Below the pieces are notes generated by a model, which did no database searches, was not told the origin of the DNA, and saw only the letters and a program-made list of their open reading frames with translations. The position numbers and the translations under genes were made by a program. 64,000 nt of DNA from Pseudomonas entomophila. GTDB taxonomy: Bacteria > Pseudomonadota > Gammaproteobacteria > Pseudomonadales > Pseudomonadaceae. The stretch is taken from the NCBI RefSeq assembly GCF_023277925.1, contig NZ_CP063832.1:2017001-2081000 (forward strand), given 5' to 3'. Of this stretch, positions 41,523-52,100 are shown piece after piece (the first letter of the stretch is position 1; each line of letters opens with the position of its first letter).

Positions 41523-44500
41523 CGCCTGCTCGGCACGCTGCAGCAGGTTCAGCTCGCCGAGGGCGGTCTGCGGACGTTCGACGATCGCTTCCAGCAAGCC
41601 CAGCCAGTGGGCAGCCATGCGCTCGACCGTGGCGGCCTCGAACAGGTCGGTGGCATAGGTGAACGAGGCCGAGAGCTGGCCCGGGCTCTCATGGGTGCTC
41701 AGGGTCAGGTCGAACTGGGCGTTCTCTCCCGACCAGCCCAGGCTGCGGACCTCCAGCCCGGCCAGGCTACGCGCCGAAGGCGCGGCACCGGCATGTTCGG
41801 CCTGATGGTTGAACATCACCTGGAACAGCGGGCTGTAGCTCAGGCTGCGCTCAGGCTGCAAGGCGTCGACCAGTTGCTCGAACGGCAGGTCCTGGTGCTC
41901 CTGCGCCGCCAAGGTCGCCTGGCGCACCTGGGCCAGCAGCGCGGTGAAGCTGTCCTCGCCCTGCAGATCGGCCTGCAGCACCTGGGTGTTGACGAAGAAA
42001 CCGATCAGGCGCTCGGTCTCCAGGCGGTTGCGGTTGGCGATCGGCACGCCGACCCGGATGCGCGGCTGGCCGCTGTAGCGGAACAACAGCGCCTGGTAGG
42101 CCGCCAGCAGGACCATGAACAGCGTGCTGCCCTGCTGCTCGGCCAGGGCCTTGAGGCGCTGGTGCAGCTCGGCCGCCACCGGCACCTGCAGGCGGGCGCC
42201 ACGCAGGCTCTGCTGCACCGGGCGCACATGGTCGGTCGGCAGTTCCAGCACCACCGGCGCACTGCCGAGGTGGTCCTGCCAGTAGCCCAGTTGCCGCTCG
42301 CGCTCCCCGGCGTCCATCCACTGCCGCTGCCAGGCGGCGAAGTCGGCGTACTGGATCGCCAGGGCCGGCAGCTGCGCCACTTCGCCGGCGCGCGCGGCGG
42401 CGTAGCAGTGCAGCAGTTCATCGATCATCACCTGCATCGACCAGCCATCGGAAACGATATGGTGCTGGGTCACCACCAGCACATGGCGCTGCGCGTCCAG
42501 GCGCAGCAACTCGGCGCGCAGCAGCAGGTCGGCCTGCAAGTCGAACGGGCGGCCAATCACGCCACTGACGAAGGCATCGATGGCGGCCTGCTCGTCCAGG
42601 CCGGTGTCACGCTCGCGCGCCACAAGGCGCAGCCGCGCGTCCTGATGGAACACCTGAACGCAACGTCCGTCCTGCTCGGCAAACACGGTACGCAGACTTT
42701 CGTGACGGTCCAGCAGGTGCTGGAACGCTTGCTCCAGCGCGGGAATGCCCAGTTCGCCGCGCAACTGCAGGACCATCGGGATCACATAAGCCGTGCTGCG
42801 CGGTTCCAGTTGCCAGAGGAACCACTGGCGCTCCTGGGCATACGACAGCGGCAGGCCGCCGTCACGCGGCAGCACCACGATGGCGCCCTGCTCGCGGCGC
42901 TCGCCCTGCTGCAGCGCGGCCACGAAGCCTTGCAGCCGGCTGTGCTCGAACAGCACGCGCAGCGGCACCTCGATCTCCAGCGCCTGGCGCACCCGCGACA
43001 CCAGCTGGGTGGCCAGCAGCGAGTGGCCACCGAGGCTGAAGAAATCATCGTCAAGACCGACCTGCTCGCAGCCGAGCAACTGCTGCCAGATCGCCGCCAC
43101 GGCGCGCTGCCGGTCGTTCTCCGGCGCGCGGTAGACAGCCTGGGCCTGACGCTGGTCGAAAGCCGGCAGCGCCTTGCGGTCCAGCTTGCCGTTGGGCGAC
43201 AACGGCATGCTGGCGAGGAAGATCAGGTGAGCCGGCACCATGTACTCCGGCATGCCCTGGCCCAACGCCGCCTTCAGCCCATCGGCCACGGCCCGCTGTC
43301 GCTCGGCGTCGGCGCCGGCCACCGTCGGATCGCTGGCCACCACATAGGCCAGCAGTTGCACGCCCGCGGCGCCCTGGCCGGCGATGACCACGCACTCGGA
43401 CACCGCCGCCTGCTCCTGCAAGCGCGCCTCGATCTCGCCCAGTTCGATGCGCAGGCCACGGATCTTGACCTGGTGGTCGATCCGGCCGGCGTACTCGATC
43501 ACGCCATCGGCGCGGTAGCGCGCCAGGTCACCGGTGCGATACAACCGGCCGTGGCCGAACGGGCTGGCGACGAAACGCTCGGCGGTCAGCCCGGGACGCT
43601 GGTGATAGCCCCGCGCCAGACCTTCGCCGCCCAGGTACAGCTCGCCCACCACGCCGACCGCCACCGGGTTGAGCCCGGCATCGAGGATATGGGTGGCCAG
43701 GTTGGCGATCGGCTGGCCGATCGGCACGCTGTGCTGGTGCTGCGCGCGGCAGGTCCAGTGGGTGACGTCGATGGCGGCTTCGGTCGGGCCGTACAGGTTG
43801 TATAGCCCCGCCTGCCCCAACCGCTCCAGCACCTGCTGCTGGGTATCCAGGGGCAGCGCCTCGCCACTGCAGATGATGCGTTTGAGGCCACGGCAGCTGT
43901 CGGCGCCCGGGTCGAGCATGAAGGCCTGGAGCATCGACGGCACGAAGTGCAAGGTGGTGATCCGCTGCTGCTGGATCAGTTCGACCAGCCGCGCCGGATC
44001 GCGGTGCTCGCCGGGACCTGCCAGCACCAGCCGGGCGCCGGTCATCAAGGGCCAGAAAAACTCCCAGACCGAGACGTCGAAGCTGAAGGGGGTCTTCTGC
44101 AGCACCGCGTCGCTGGCATCCAGGCCGTAGGCTTCCTGCATCCAGCACAGACGGTTGGTCAGCGCGCGATGGCGATTGGCCGCGCCCTTGGGCCGCCCGG
44201 TGGAGCCGGAGGTGTAGATCATGTAGGCCAGGTGTTCGCCGTCGACCGGCAAGGCCAGGTCAGTGTCATCGAGCTGGCCGACCTCCAGTGTGTCCAAAGC
44301 CAGGCAGGCCAGGCCCGCCGGTACGGGCAGGCGCGCGAGCAGGGCTTGGCTGGTCAACAGCAGGCTGACGCCGCTGTCCTCGATCATGTAGGCCAGGCGC
44401 TCCTGGGGGTATTCCGGGTCCAGCGGCACATAGGCGCCACCGGCCTTGAGCACGGCGAGCAGGCCGACGACCATCTCCACGCTGCGCTCCAGGGCGATCC

Positions 44501-46172
44501 CCACCAACTGGTCAGGGCCGATGCCCTGCGCCCGCAGGTGCCGCGCCAGCTGGTTGGCGCGGGCGTTGAGCTGGGCGTAGGACAGCGCGCTGTCGCCCAG
44601 GCGCAACGCCGGCGCGTCGGGCGTGCGACGCACCTGGGCCTCGATCAGGTGGTGCACCGGCTGCTCGAGCGGGTAGCCGGTGTGTGCGGTGGCGTTCCAG
44701 GTGTCCAGCATCAGCGCACGCTCGGCGTCATCGAGCATCGCCAGTTCACCGACGGCGCGCTGCGGAGCCGCGACGATGGCCCGCAGCAGGTTGCACCAGT
44801 GCCGAGCCATACGCTGCGCCGTGGCGACGTCGAACAGGTCGGTGGCATAGGTGAGGCTGGCGTTCAGGCCCTGGGCATGCTCCTCGGTGGCCAGGGCCAG
44901 GTCGACCTGGGCGGTGCTGCCTTCACGCTCGATCACTTCGGCAACCAACCCCAGGCTACCGGACGGCGCGGCTGCGGCACTGCCGCCCTGATGGTTGAAC
45001 ATGGCCTGGAACAGTGGGTTGTGGCTCAGCGAACGCTCCGGCGCCAAGGCCTCGACCAGTTGTTCGAACGGCAGGTCCTGGTGCGACTGGGCGCCCAGCA
45101 CCCGCTCCTTGACCTGCCCGAGCAACTCGGCGAAGCCGGTGCAGGCATCGAAATGCGTACCCAGTACCTGGGTGTTGGCGAAGAAACCGACCAGCCCTTC
45201 GGTCTCGACCCGCGTGCGGTTGGCCACCGGCACGCCGACGCGAATGTCGGCCTGGCCGCTGTAGCGGTGCAGCAAGGTCTGGAACGAAGCCAGCAACAGC
45301 ATGAACAGTGTCACGTTGCTGCGCTGGGCCAATTGCTTGAGCCCCGCAGCCAGTGCGCTGTCGATCTGGATGTCCAGGCGCGCCCCACGGAAACTCTGGC
45401 GCAACGGCCGTGGCCGGTCGGTGGGCAGCTCCAGCACCAGCGGCGCGCGCCCCAGTTGCGCGACCCAGTAGTCGAGTTGCCGGTCGCGCTCGCCCGCCTC
45501 CATCCACTCGCGCTGCCACAGGGCGTAGTCGGCATAGTCGATGGCCAGGGGTGCCAACGTCGGCTGCTCACCGCGACTGAAACCGGCATACAGCTGCATC
45601 AGCTCGCGCACGATGATCTGCATCGACCAGCCGTCCGAGACGATATGGTGCATGGCCAGGGCCAGCACATGCTCGTGCTCGCCGGTGCGCAGCAATGCCG
45701 CGCGCAGCAGCAGGTCGTGACGCAGGTCGAACGGCTGGCCCAGGCAGCGCTCCAGCAGCTGGCGCTCCTGGACGCCGGCGTCGACGCCCGGTTGCAGGGC
45801 CTGTACCGGCAGCGCGAAGGCTTGCGGCGGGCGAATGAACTGCAGCACCTGCTCGCCGTCTTCGACAAAGCCGGTGCGCAGCGCGGCATGCCGCGCCAGC
45901 AAGGCCTCGAAGGCGGCGCGCAGGGCGTCAGGATCGAGCACGCCCCGCAGACGCAGGGCGGTGGGAATGTTGTAGGCAGCGCTGTGTGGCTCCAGTTGCC
46001 AGAGGAACCACTGGCGCTGCTGTGCGTAGGACAATCGTAAAGGCGCCTGTGGATCGCGCTTGAAGACCGGTGCGACTCCGAAGAGGTTGATCCCCTTGTC
46101 CTTGAGCATGATGGCCAGGGCCTTCCGCTCCTTGGCCGACAACGCTCCAACCGCACCGATCAACTCTTGCAC
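39360..46172 (-). CDS. pyoverdine NRPS, 5' part: C-A(Ser)-T-C-A-T-(E) (frameshifted)
   Basis: The first part of the same synthetase. Order: C (HHIVSDGWS near 177), A (SGSTGRPKG near 657), T (LGGHSLLATQ near 1047), C (near 1238), A (near 1720), T (LGGDSIISIQ near 2093), then the start of an E domain. After VAQGRVEG (about residue 2146) the frame runs into nonsense (RRRCCRSTGCSS...) until a stop at 39360. The first A-domain code reads DVWHISLIDK, a standard serine code; the second reads DLWNNALTYK, alanine-like. The GTG at 46172 is preferred over GTG 46181 because AGGAG is 8 bases upstream. Only 14 bp separate it from the previous gene's stop, so it is co-transcribed. Confidence 0.9.
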   Translation of the reverse strand: MQELIGAVGALSAKERKALAIMLKDKGINLFGVAPVFKRDPQAPLRLSYAQQRQWFLWQLEPHSAAYNIPTALRLRGVLDPDALRAAFEALLARHAALRTGFVEDGEQVLQFIRPPQAFALPVQALQPGVDAGVQERQLLERCLGQPFDLRHDLLLRAALLRTGEHEHVLALAMHHIVSDGWSMQIIVRELMQLYAGFSRGEQPTLAPLAIDYADYALWQREWMEAGERDRQLDYWVAQLGRAPLVLELPTDRPRPLRQSFRGARLDIQIDSALAAGLKQLAQRSNVTLFMLLLASFQTLLHRYSGQADIRVGVPVANRTRVETEGLVGFFANTQVLGTHFDACTGFAELLGQVKERVLGAQSHQDLPFEQLVEALAPERSLSHNPLFQAMFNHQGGSAAAAPSGSLGLVAEVIEREGSTAQVDLALATEEHAQGLNASLTYATDLFDVATAQRMARHWCNLLRAIVAAPQRAVGELAMLDDAERALMLDTWNATAHTGYPLEQPVHHLIEAQVRRTPDAPALRLGDSALSYAQLNARANQLARHLRAQGIGPDQLVGIALERSVEMVVGLLAVLKAGGAYVPLDPEYPQERLAYMIEDSGVSLLLTSQALLARLPVPAGLACLALDTLEVGQLDDTDLALPVDGEHLAYMIYTSGSTGRPKGAANRHRALTNRLCWMQEAYGLDASDAVLQKTPFSFDVSVWEFFWPLMTGARLVLAGPGEHRDPARLVELIQQQRITTLHFVPSMLQAFMLDPGADSCRGLKRIICSGEALPLDTQQQVLERLGQAGLYNLYGPTEAAIDVTHWTCRAQHQHSVPIGQPIANLATHILDAGLNPVAVGVVGELYLGGEGLARGYHQRPGLTAERFVASPFGHGRLYRTGDLARYRADGVIEYAGRIDHQVKIRGLRIELGEIEARLQEQAAVSECVVIAGQGAAGVQLLAYVVASDPTVAGADAERQRAVADGLKAALGQGMPEYMVPAHLIFLASMPLSPNGKLDRKALPAFDQRQAQAVYRAPENDRQRAVAAIWQQLLGCEQVGLDDDFFSLGGHSLLATQLVSRVRQALEIEVPLRVLFEHSRLQGFVAALQQGERREQGAIVVLPRDGGLPLSYAQERQWFLWQLEPRSTAYVIPMVLQLRGELGIPALEQAFQHLLDRHESLRTVFAEQDGRCVQVFHQDARLRLVARERDTGLDEQAAIDAFVSGVIGRPFDLQADLLLRAELLRLDAQRHVLVVTQHHIVSDGWSMQVMIDELLHCYAAARAGEVAQLPALAIQYADFAAWQRQWMDAGERERQLGYWQDHLGSAPVVLELPTDHVRPVQQSLRGARLQVPVAAELHQRLKALAEQQGSTLFMVLLAAYQALLFRYSGQPRIRVGVPIANRNRLETERLIGFFVNTQVLQADLQGEDSFTALLAQVRQATLAAQEHQDLPFEQLVDALQPERSLSYSPLFQVMFNHQAEHAGAAPSARSLAGLEVRSLGWSGENAQFDLTLSTHESPGQLSASFTYATDLFEAATVERMAAHWLGLLEAIVERPQTALGELNLLQRAEQARLASFNPPAEAFDDSLCVHQLIERQAEREPTALALIDGERRLDHAWLQGRANRLAQHLVTLGVGPEVRVGVAMPRSAELLVALLAVLKAGGTYVPLDPDYPQERLAYMLADSQARVLLTQAGVLEGLALDGLATVLVAEDDRALAGYPATAPAVRVLPDNLAYVIYTSGSTGQPKGVAIAHRNVAALAHWSAGVYEREAIRGVLASTSVCFDLSVWELFVTLANGGHVILARNALELGSLPARDEVRLVNTVPSAIAALLRAGDIPAGVRIVNLAGEPLKQTLVDSLYGLGSLAHVYDLYGPSEDTTYSTFSRRQAGGQATIGRPLCNSRGHLLDDQLQAVPVGVAAELYLAGAGLTRGYLLRPGLTAEKFVPNPYGAPGERLYRTGDLTRYREDGELEYIGRIDHQVKVRGFRIELGEIEARLQRQPGVREAVVLAVEGASGQQLVGYLVAATALDSDLLKAALREQLPEYMVPAHLLQLPSLPLTPNGKLDRKALPLPDLEAAQADYVAPAGDLEQRIAAIWRDVLKRERIGVRDNFFELGGDSIISIQVVSRARQAGIHFTPKQLFQHQTVQGLAAVASLDGAGLRVAQGRVEGRRRCCRSTGCSSTRCRSSAITGTSRCCSSRSRRWTARAWTRPWPRCWSTTTPCAWVSSSRPGSGRRTTTGCRRTVCCGSARWPTPPPWKPWAAKPRPAWTWPAARCCGQCWRNWTMASNACCW
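39732..39735. other. frameshift site: one C missing from a homopolymer
   Basis: Four C residues here correspond to five C residues (35265-35269) in the otherwise nearly identical upstream cassette. Restoring one C would join the two NRPS frames into a single protein of about 5390 residues. Matching positions in the two cassettes are 4467 bp apart on the left of this point and 4466 bp apart on the right. Confidence 0.9.
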
Positions 46173-46186
46173 GTCCAACACTCCTC

Positions 46187-49100
46187 TTAGGAAATCAGCT
46201 TTTCAAGCTCTGCGCTTGATAAACGTTTGAGTGCCTCCAAAGATTTAGCCAATTCGTCTTCGACGGGCCGGGCCGCGCCGCGCAGGTCGCGCACGTGGTC
46301 ACAGAACGCCTCCAGGGTGCCTGACAGGAACAGCGTCTCCAGGGTGACCTCCACCCCCAGCTGCCCACGCAGGCGCACGATGACCTGGGTCGCCAGCAAC
46401 GAGTGGCCGCCCAGTTCGAAGAAGTTGTCGTCCAGCCCGACCTGCTCGGCCTGCAGCACCTGTTGCCAGATCGCCGCCACCTGCTGCTGCAGGTCGTCCT
46501 GGGGTGCCCGGTGCGTGCGTGCCGCCTGCGCCTCGGGTGCCGGCAGGGCACGGCGGTCGAGCTTGCCGTTGGGGCTGGTGGGCAAACGCTCGAGCACCAT
46601 CAACCGCGCCGGCACCATGTAGCCGGGCAGCCTGGCCGCGACCCAGGCCTTGAGCACGCCCTCCTCGACCGCGCCGTCGAGCACCAGGTAGCCAACCAGC
46701 TGCGGGCCACCGGCAGCGCCGTGCACCTGCACCACCGCCTCGCGCACCTGGGCGTGCTGCAGCAGGCGCTCCTCGATCTCCGCGGGCTCGACGCGGAAAC
46801 CACGGATCTTCACCTGCTGGTCGCCACGCCCGAGGTAGCACAGCGCCTGGTCGCCGTCGCGCCAGGCCAGGTCGCCGGTGCGGTAGCGGCGGCTGCCGGG
46901 CGTGCCGGCCGGGTCCGGCACGAAGCGTTCGGCGGTGAGCCCCGGCTTGCCGTAGTAACCGCGGGCCAGCAGCTCGCCGCCGATGCACACCTCGCCACGG
47001 CCATGGTCGGCCACCGGCAGGTCCTGGTCATCGACCAGGTACAGCGCACGCCCACCCAGCGCCTGGCCGATCGGCAGCACCGCCGGTGCGCTGCCAGCGG
47101 CCGCCAGCCACGGCGTGCAGTCGTGCACCGTGGCGGTGACCGCGGCCTCGGTCGGGCCGTAGGCGTTGAGCAGGGTGATCGGTCGTTGCAGTGCGCGTGC
47201 CCAGTCCTGCACGGCACTGGCCGCCATCGCCTCGCCGCCGCAGATCACCAGGCGCAGGCTGGACAACGCCTGGGCCGGCCCCTCGGCGAGATCGCGGGCG
47301 ATGGTCGCCCAGTAGGCGGTGCTGAGGTTGGCCACGCTCAGGCCATGCTGGGTGACCGCCTCGACGAACGCCGTGCTGCTCCATACCGCCTGGCCACGCA
47401 TGACCAGGGTGGCGCCCACCGCCAGGGTGGAGAACAGCTGCTCGACGAACGGGTCGAAGTTGAAGGTGGCGAACTGCAGCACCCGATCGCTGGCCGTCAG
47501 CCCAAGCATGTCGATGGCCGCGTCGGTGTGCCGGGCCAACACGCGGTGGCTGATCGCCACGCCCTTGGGCCGCCCGGTGGAGCCCGAGGTGAAGATCACG
47601 TAGGCAAGGCTGTCGACCAGCCCGGTCCAGGGCAGGTCGGTCTCGTCGGTGTGTTCCAATGGCGCGTCGAGGTCCAGCGCCGGCACCGGGCACGCCGCGA
47701 AGCGCCGCACCTGGTCCTGGCCGCCGAGCAACAGGCCGATGGCGCTGTCCTCGACCATCGCCAGCAAGCGCTCCTGCGGGTAGTCCGGGTCCAGCGGCAC
47801 GTACCCGGCGCCGGCCTTGAGCACCGCAAGCACCGCCACCACCAGCTCGGCGCCACGTGCCAGGGAGATCCCCACCAGCGTCTCCGTGCCCACGCCACGG
47901 GCGCGCAGGGCATGTGCCAGGCGATTGGCCCGGCGGTTCAGCTCGCCGTAGCTCAGGCGCTCTTCGCCACAGATCAACGCACAGGCCTGTGGCGTACGCG
48001 CCGCCTGCGCCTGCAGGCGCAGGTGCACCGGCATCAGGTCGTTGCCCTCGTCCACGCGCAGCCGTTCCTGGGCGAGGCGTCGCGCCGCTTGTGGCGCGTC
48101 CAGCAATGCCAGCTCGCCCAGCGCCTGGGCGGGCGAGTTCGCCATGGCCAGCAGCAGGGTGCACAGCTGGTCGGCCAGTGCCTGGGCGGCGGTCCCGGAC
48201 AACGCGGCCAGGTCGTGGCTGAACTGCAATTGCAGGGTCTGGCCCAGCCCGGCGGCGACGGTCAGCGGGTAGTTGGTGCGCTCATGCTGATGCACCTCGC
48301 CGAAGCGCAGCTCGCCACCGGCCTGCTCGAGGGCTTCGGCCATGGGGAAGTTCTCGAACACCAGGATATGGTCGAACAAGGCTTCGCCGCCCTGCCCGGC
48401 CCAGCGCTGGATATCGTACAGCGGCGTGTGCTCGTGCTCGCGCATGGCCAGGTTGGCCGCCTGCAACGCGCGCAGCCAGTCGCCCAAAGCCTGCGCAGGC
48501 GACGGGCTGGCGACCATGGGCAGGGTGTTGATGAACAGGCCGATCTGTTGCTCGATGCCCGGCAGTTGCGCTGGGCGGCCGGCGACGGTGACCCCGAAGC
48601 ACACCGTGTCCTGCCCGGTCAGGCGTTGCAGCAGCAAGGTCCAGGCGCCCTGCACCAGGGTGTTGAGCGTCACCCGCTGCTCGCGGGCAAAGGCTTCCAG
48701 GCGCCGTGTCTGCGCCACATCCAGGGCCTTGTCGAGATGGGCCATGCCTTCGTGCAACCCACCCTGCCCGACCAGGCTGTCGAGCAGCCGGGTCGGCGCC
48801 TGCAACGGCGCCAGTTGTCCGAGCCAGTAGGCCTCGGCCGCAGCCGGGTCCTGGGCCTGGAGCCAGCGGATGTATTCACGGTACGGCTGCGTCGCCTGCA
48901 GCGGTGCCTGGCCGTGGTAGCGCTGCATCACCTCGCCCATCACCTGGGCGCTGCTCCAGCCGTCCATGAGGATGTGGTGATGGGTGTAGACCAGCACATG
49001 CCTTGCCTCGTCGGTGCGTACCAGGCGCAGGCGCAGCAGCGGCGCGCGACGCAGGTCGAACGCCGTGGCCCGTTGCTCGGCGCACAAGGCCTGGAGCGCG

Positions 49101-52100
49101 GCGTCCAGGTCCGCGCGCCCGCGCCAGTCGAGCACCAGCAGGTCGAGCGCCGCCTCGCGCTGGACCACCTGCAACGGCTGCACTTGCTGATCGCCCCAGA
49201 GGAAGCCGCTGCGCAGGATATCGTGGGCCTGCACGGTGCGTTCCCAGGCCTGGCGCAAGCGTTCGACATCCAGCCCCTCGACCGCCACGTGCAACTGGTT
49301 GATGTAGGCACCGCTCTGGGCCTGGTACAGCGAATGGAACAGCATGCCTTGCTGCATCGGCGACAACGGATACAGGTCGACGACCTCGCGCGGGTTCAGC
49401 GGCAAGGCATCCAGGGCCGCCTGGTCGAGCCCGGCCAGCGGCACATCGGATGGCGTCAGCGCGCCTTCGCGGGTGTCCAGGCAGTGGCTGACCAGGCGCG
49501 CCAGCGCCTCGGCGTAGGCATCGGCCAGGCCCTGGATCTCGCTTGGGTCGAACATGCGCGTGCTGAAGGTCCACTCCAGTGCCAGCACCCCTTGGTAGAC
49601 CTGGCCACTGACAGTCAACCAATTGCCCAGGGCCGCCGCCGGGTCACGCTCGGCGCCCTTGTCCTCGGGTGCCGGGCGCAACAAGGCGTCCTCGGCGAAC
49701 GTGCCGTCGACCTGGCCGAGGTAGTTGAAGGTGATGCGCGGCGTCTGCCGCGCTTGTAGGCGTTCGCGGTCGGCACTGTCGCCCAGGTACTTGAGGGCGG
49801 CAAAGCCCAGGCCGCGCCCCGGTACCGCGCGCAGTTGCTCCTTGACCTGCTTGATCGCGACGGCCGGGTCCGCCGCCGCCGACAGGCGCACCGGGAACAG
49901 GCTGGTGAACCAACCCAGGGTGCGCGACAGGTCCAGCCCGTCGCCCAGGTCCTCGCGGCCGTGGCCTTCGAGCTGAAGGCTCACCGACGCCTGCCCGGTC
50001 CAGCGGCAGAGTACGCAGGCCAGGGCCGTGAGCAGCAGGTCGTTGACCTGGGTGCGGTAAGCGGCCGCGGCGCGTTGCAACAGGTCGGCGGTCACGTCGG
50101 CGGCGAGGCGCGTGGTGGCTACGCCACGATCACGGCTGAACGCCGGCCCTTCATTCAACATGCCGGGCAAGCGTTCGCCTGGCGCCGGCAGTTGCGCCAG
50201 CCAGTAGTCCAATGTGGCCCGCTGCGGCTCGGCCCTGGCCCATTCGGCCAGCGCGGCGCCCCATTGCTGCACCGAGGCACCCCGCGCCGGCAACGTCGCG
50301 ACGCGCCCTTCGCCCAAGGCCTCGTAGCAGGCCTGCAGGTCTTCCAGCAGGACGCGCCAGGACACGCCGTCGACCACCAGGTGGTGGGCGCAGAGCAGCA
50401 GGCGCTGGCTGCCATCGGCCAGGGTCGCCAACACGCCGCGCACCACATCACCCCGGGCCAGGTCAAAGCTGCGTTGGGCCTGTTCGAGTAGCGCCTGCAG
50501 CTCATCGGCAGCGGCACACTCGCGCGGCCACAACAACGCCGCCACGGGCTGGTCGGCCGGACCAAGGTCGGCCTGCCAGCCTTCGGCGCCCTGGCTGAAA
50601 CGGCTGCGCAAGGCATCGTGGTGGCGCCACAGCTGCTCCAGCGCCCTGCCCAGCCGCTCACCATCCAAGGGCTGGCGGGGCTGCAGCAGCAGCGACTGGT
50701 TCCAGTGCTCGGGCGCCACCGGGGCGGCCGCGAAGAAGGCCTGCTGGATCGGCAAGAGGACACAGGGGCCTTCGACGGGGCCCTGCTCGACCACCTGCCG
50801 CGCCTGGTCGAACCGGGCATGGGCGGCAAGGCTGCGCACCGTCTGGTGCTCGAACACATCGCGGGCGCTGAAGTCGATGCCCGCCGCGCGGGCGCGGCTG
50901 ACCAGCTGGATGGCCACGATCGAATCGCCGCCCAGCTCGAAGAAGTTGTCCTCCAGGCCGATCTGGCCACGGCGCAGGATGCCCTCCCACAGTTGGACGA
51001 TGCGCTGTTCGCGGGCGTTGCCCTGGTCAGCTTCACCGGCCACGGCCCTCGCCTGCGGCAACGGCAAGGCGCGGCGGTCGAGCTTGCCGTTGGCGGTCAG
51101 CGGCAGCGCCGCCAGTGCCAGCACATGGGCCGGCACCTGGTGCGCCGAGACGCGCTCGCGCAGGAACGCCTTGAGCGCATCGGCAGCCACCACTTCGGCG
51201 CCCTTGGCCACCACATAGGCAACCAGTTGCAGGCCGTTGGCGCCGGGCTGGCCGAGCACCACGCACTCACCCACCGCAGGATGGGCGAGCAGTTGGCGTT
51301 CGATTTCGCCGGGCTCGACCCGGTAGCCGCGAATCTTCAGTTGCTGGTCGGCGCGGCCCTGGTAGCGCAAGGCGCCGTCGGCATACTGGCGCACGCGGTC
51401 GCCGGTGCGGTACAGGCGCTGCCCGGCCGCGCCGAACGGGTCGGGCACGAAACGCTCGGCGGTCAGCCCCGGCTGGCCCAGGTAGCCCCGGGCCAGGCCG
51501 GCACCACCGATGTACAGCTCGCCCTGGCCACCGACCGGCGCCGCATTCAAGGCGGCATCGAGCACATGGGCACGCAGGTTGGGCAACGGCGCGCCCAGGG
51601 GCGGCGCGACCCGCACATCGTCGAGCTGGCAGGTGAAGGCCCCGACCGTGGTTTCGGTCGGGCCGTAATGGTTGGCCAGGCGGCACTGCGGCGCCAGGGC
51701 CCGGATGCGTTGCAGCAAGGCGGGCGGGCTAGCCTCGCCGCCGAGTACCAGGCAGCGGCGCGGCAGCACGGCGGCATTGTCGCCGGCCAGCAGCGCGCCC
51801 AGGTGCGAAGGTACGATCTTCAGCGCGTCGACGGCATGTTCGCGCATGTACGCGGCGAATGCTTGCCCGTCGACCGCCGTGTCGGCGTCCACCAGGTGCA
51901 GGGTACGGCCCGTCGCCAGGGCGCCGAACAACACGGTGTGGCCGAGGTCGGCCGCCAGGGTCGAAACCAGCGCCATGCTGCGCACGTCGGCCAGCGGCAG
52001 GCGTTGTTCGATGCCGTCGAGGTAGTTGGCCAGGGCACCGTGGCCCACACCCACCGCCTTAGGCCGCCCGGTGGAGCCTGAGGTGAAGATCACATAGGCC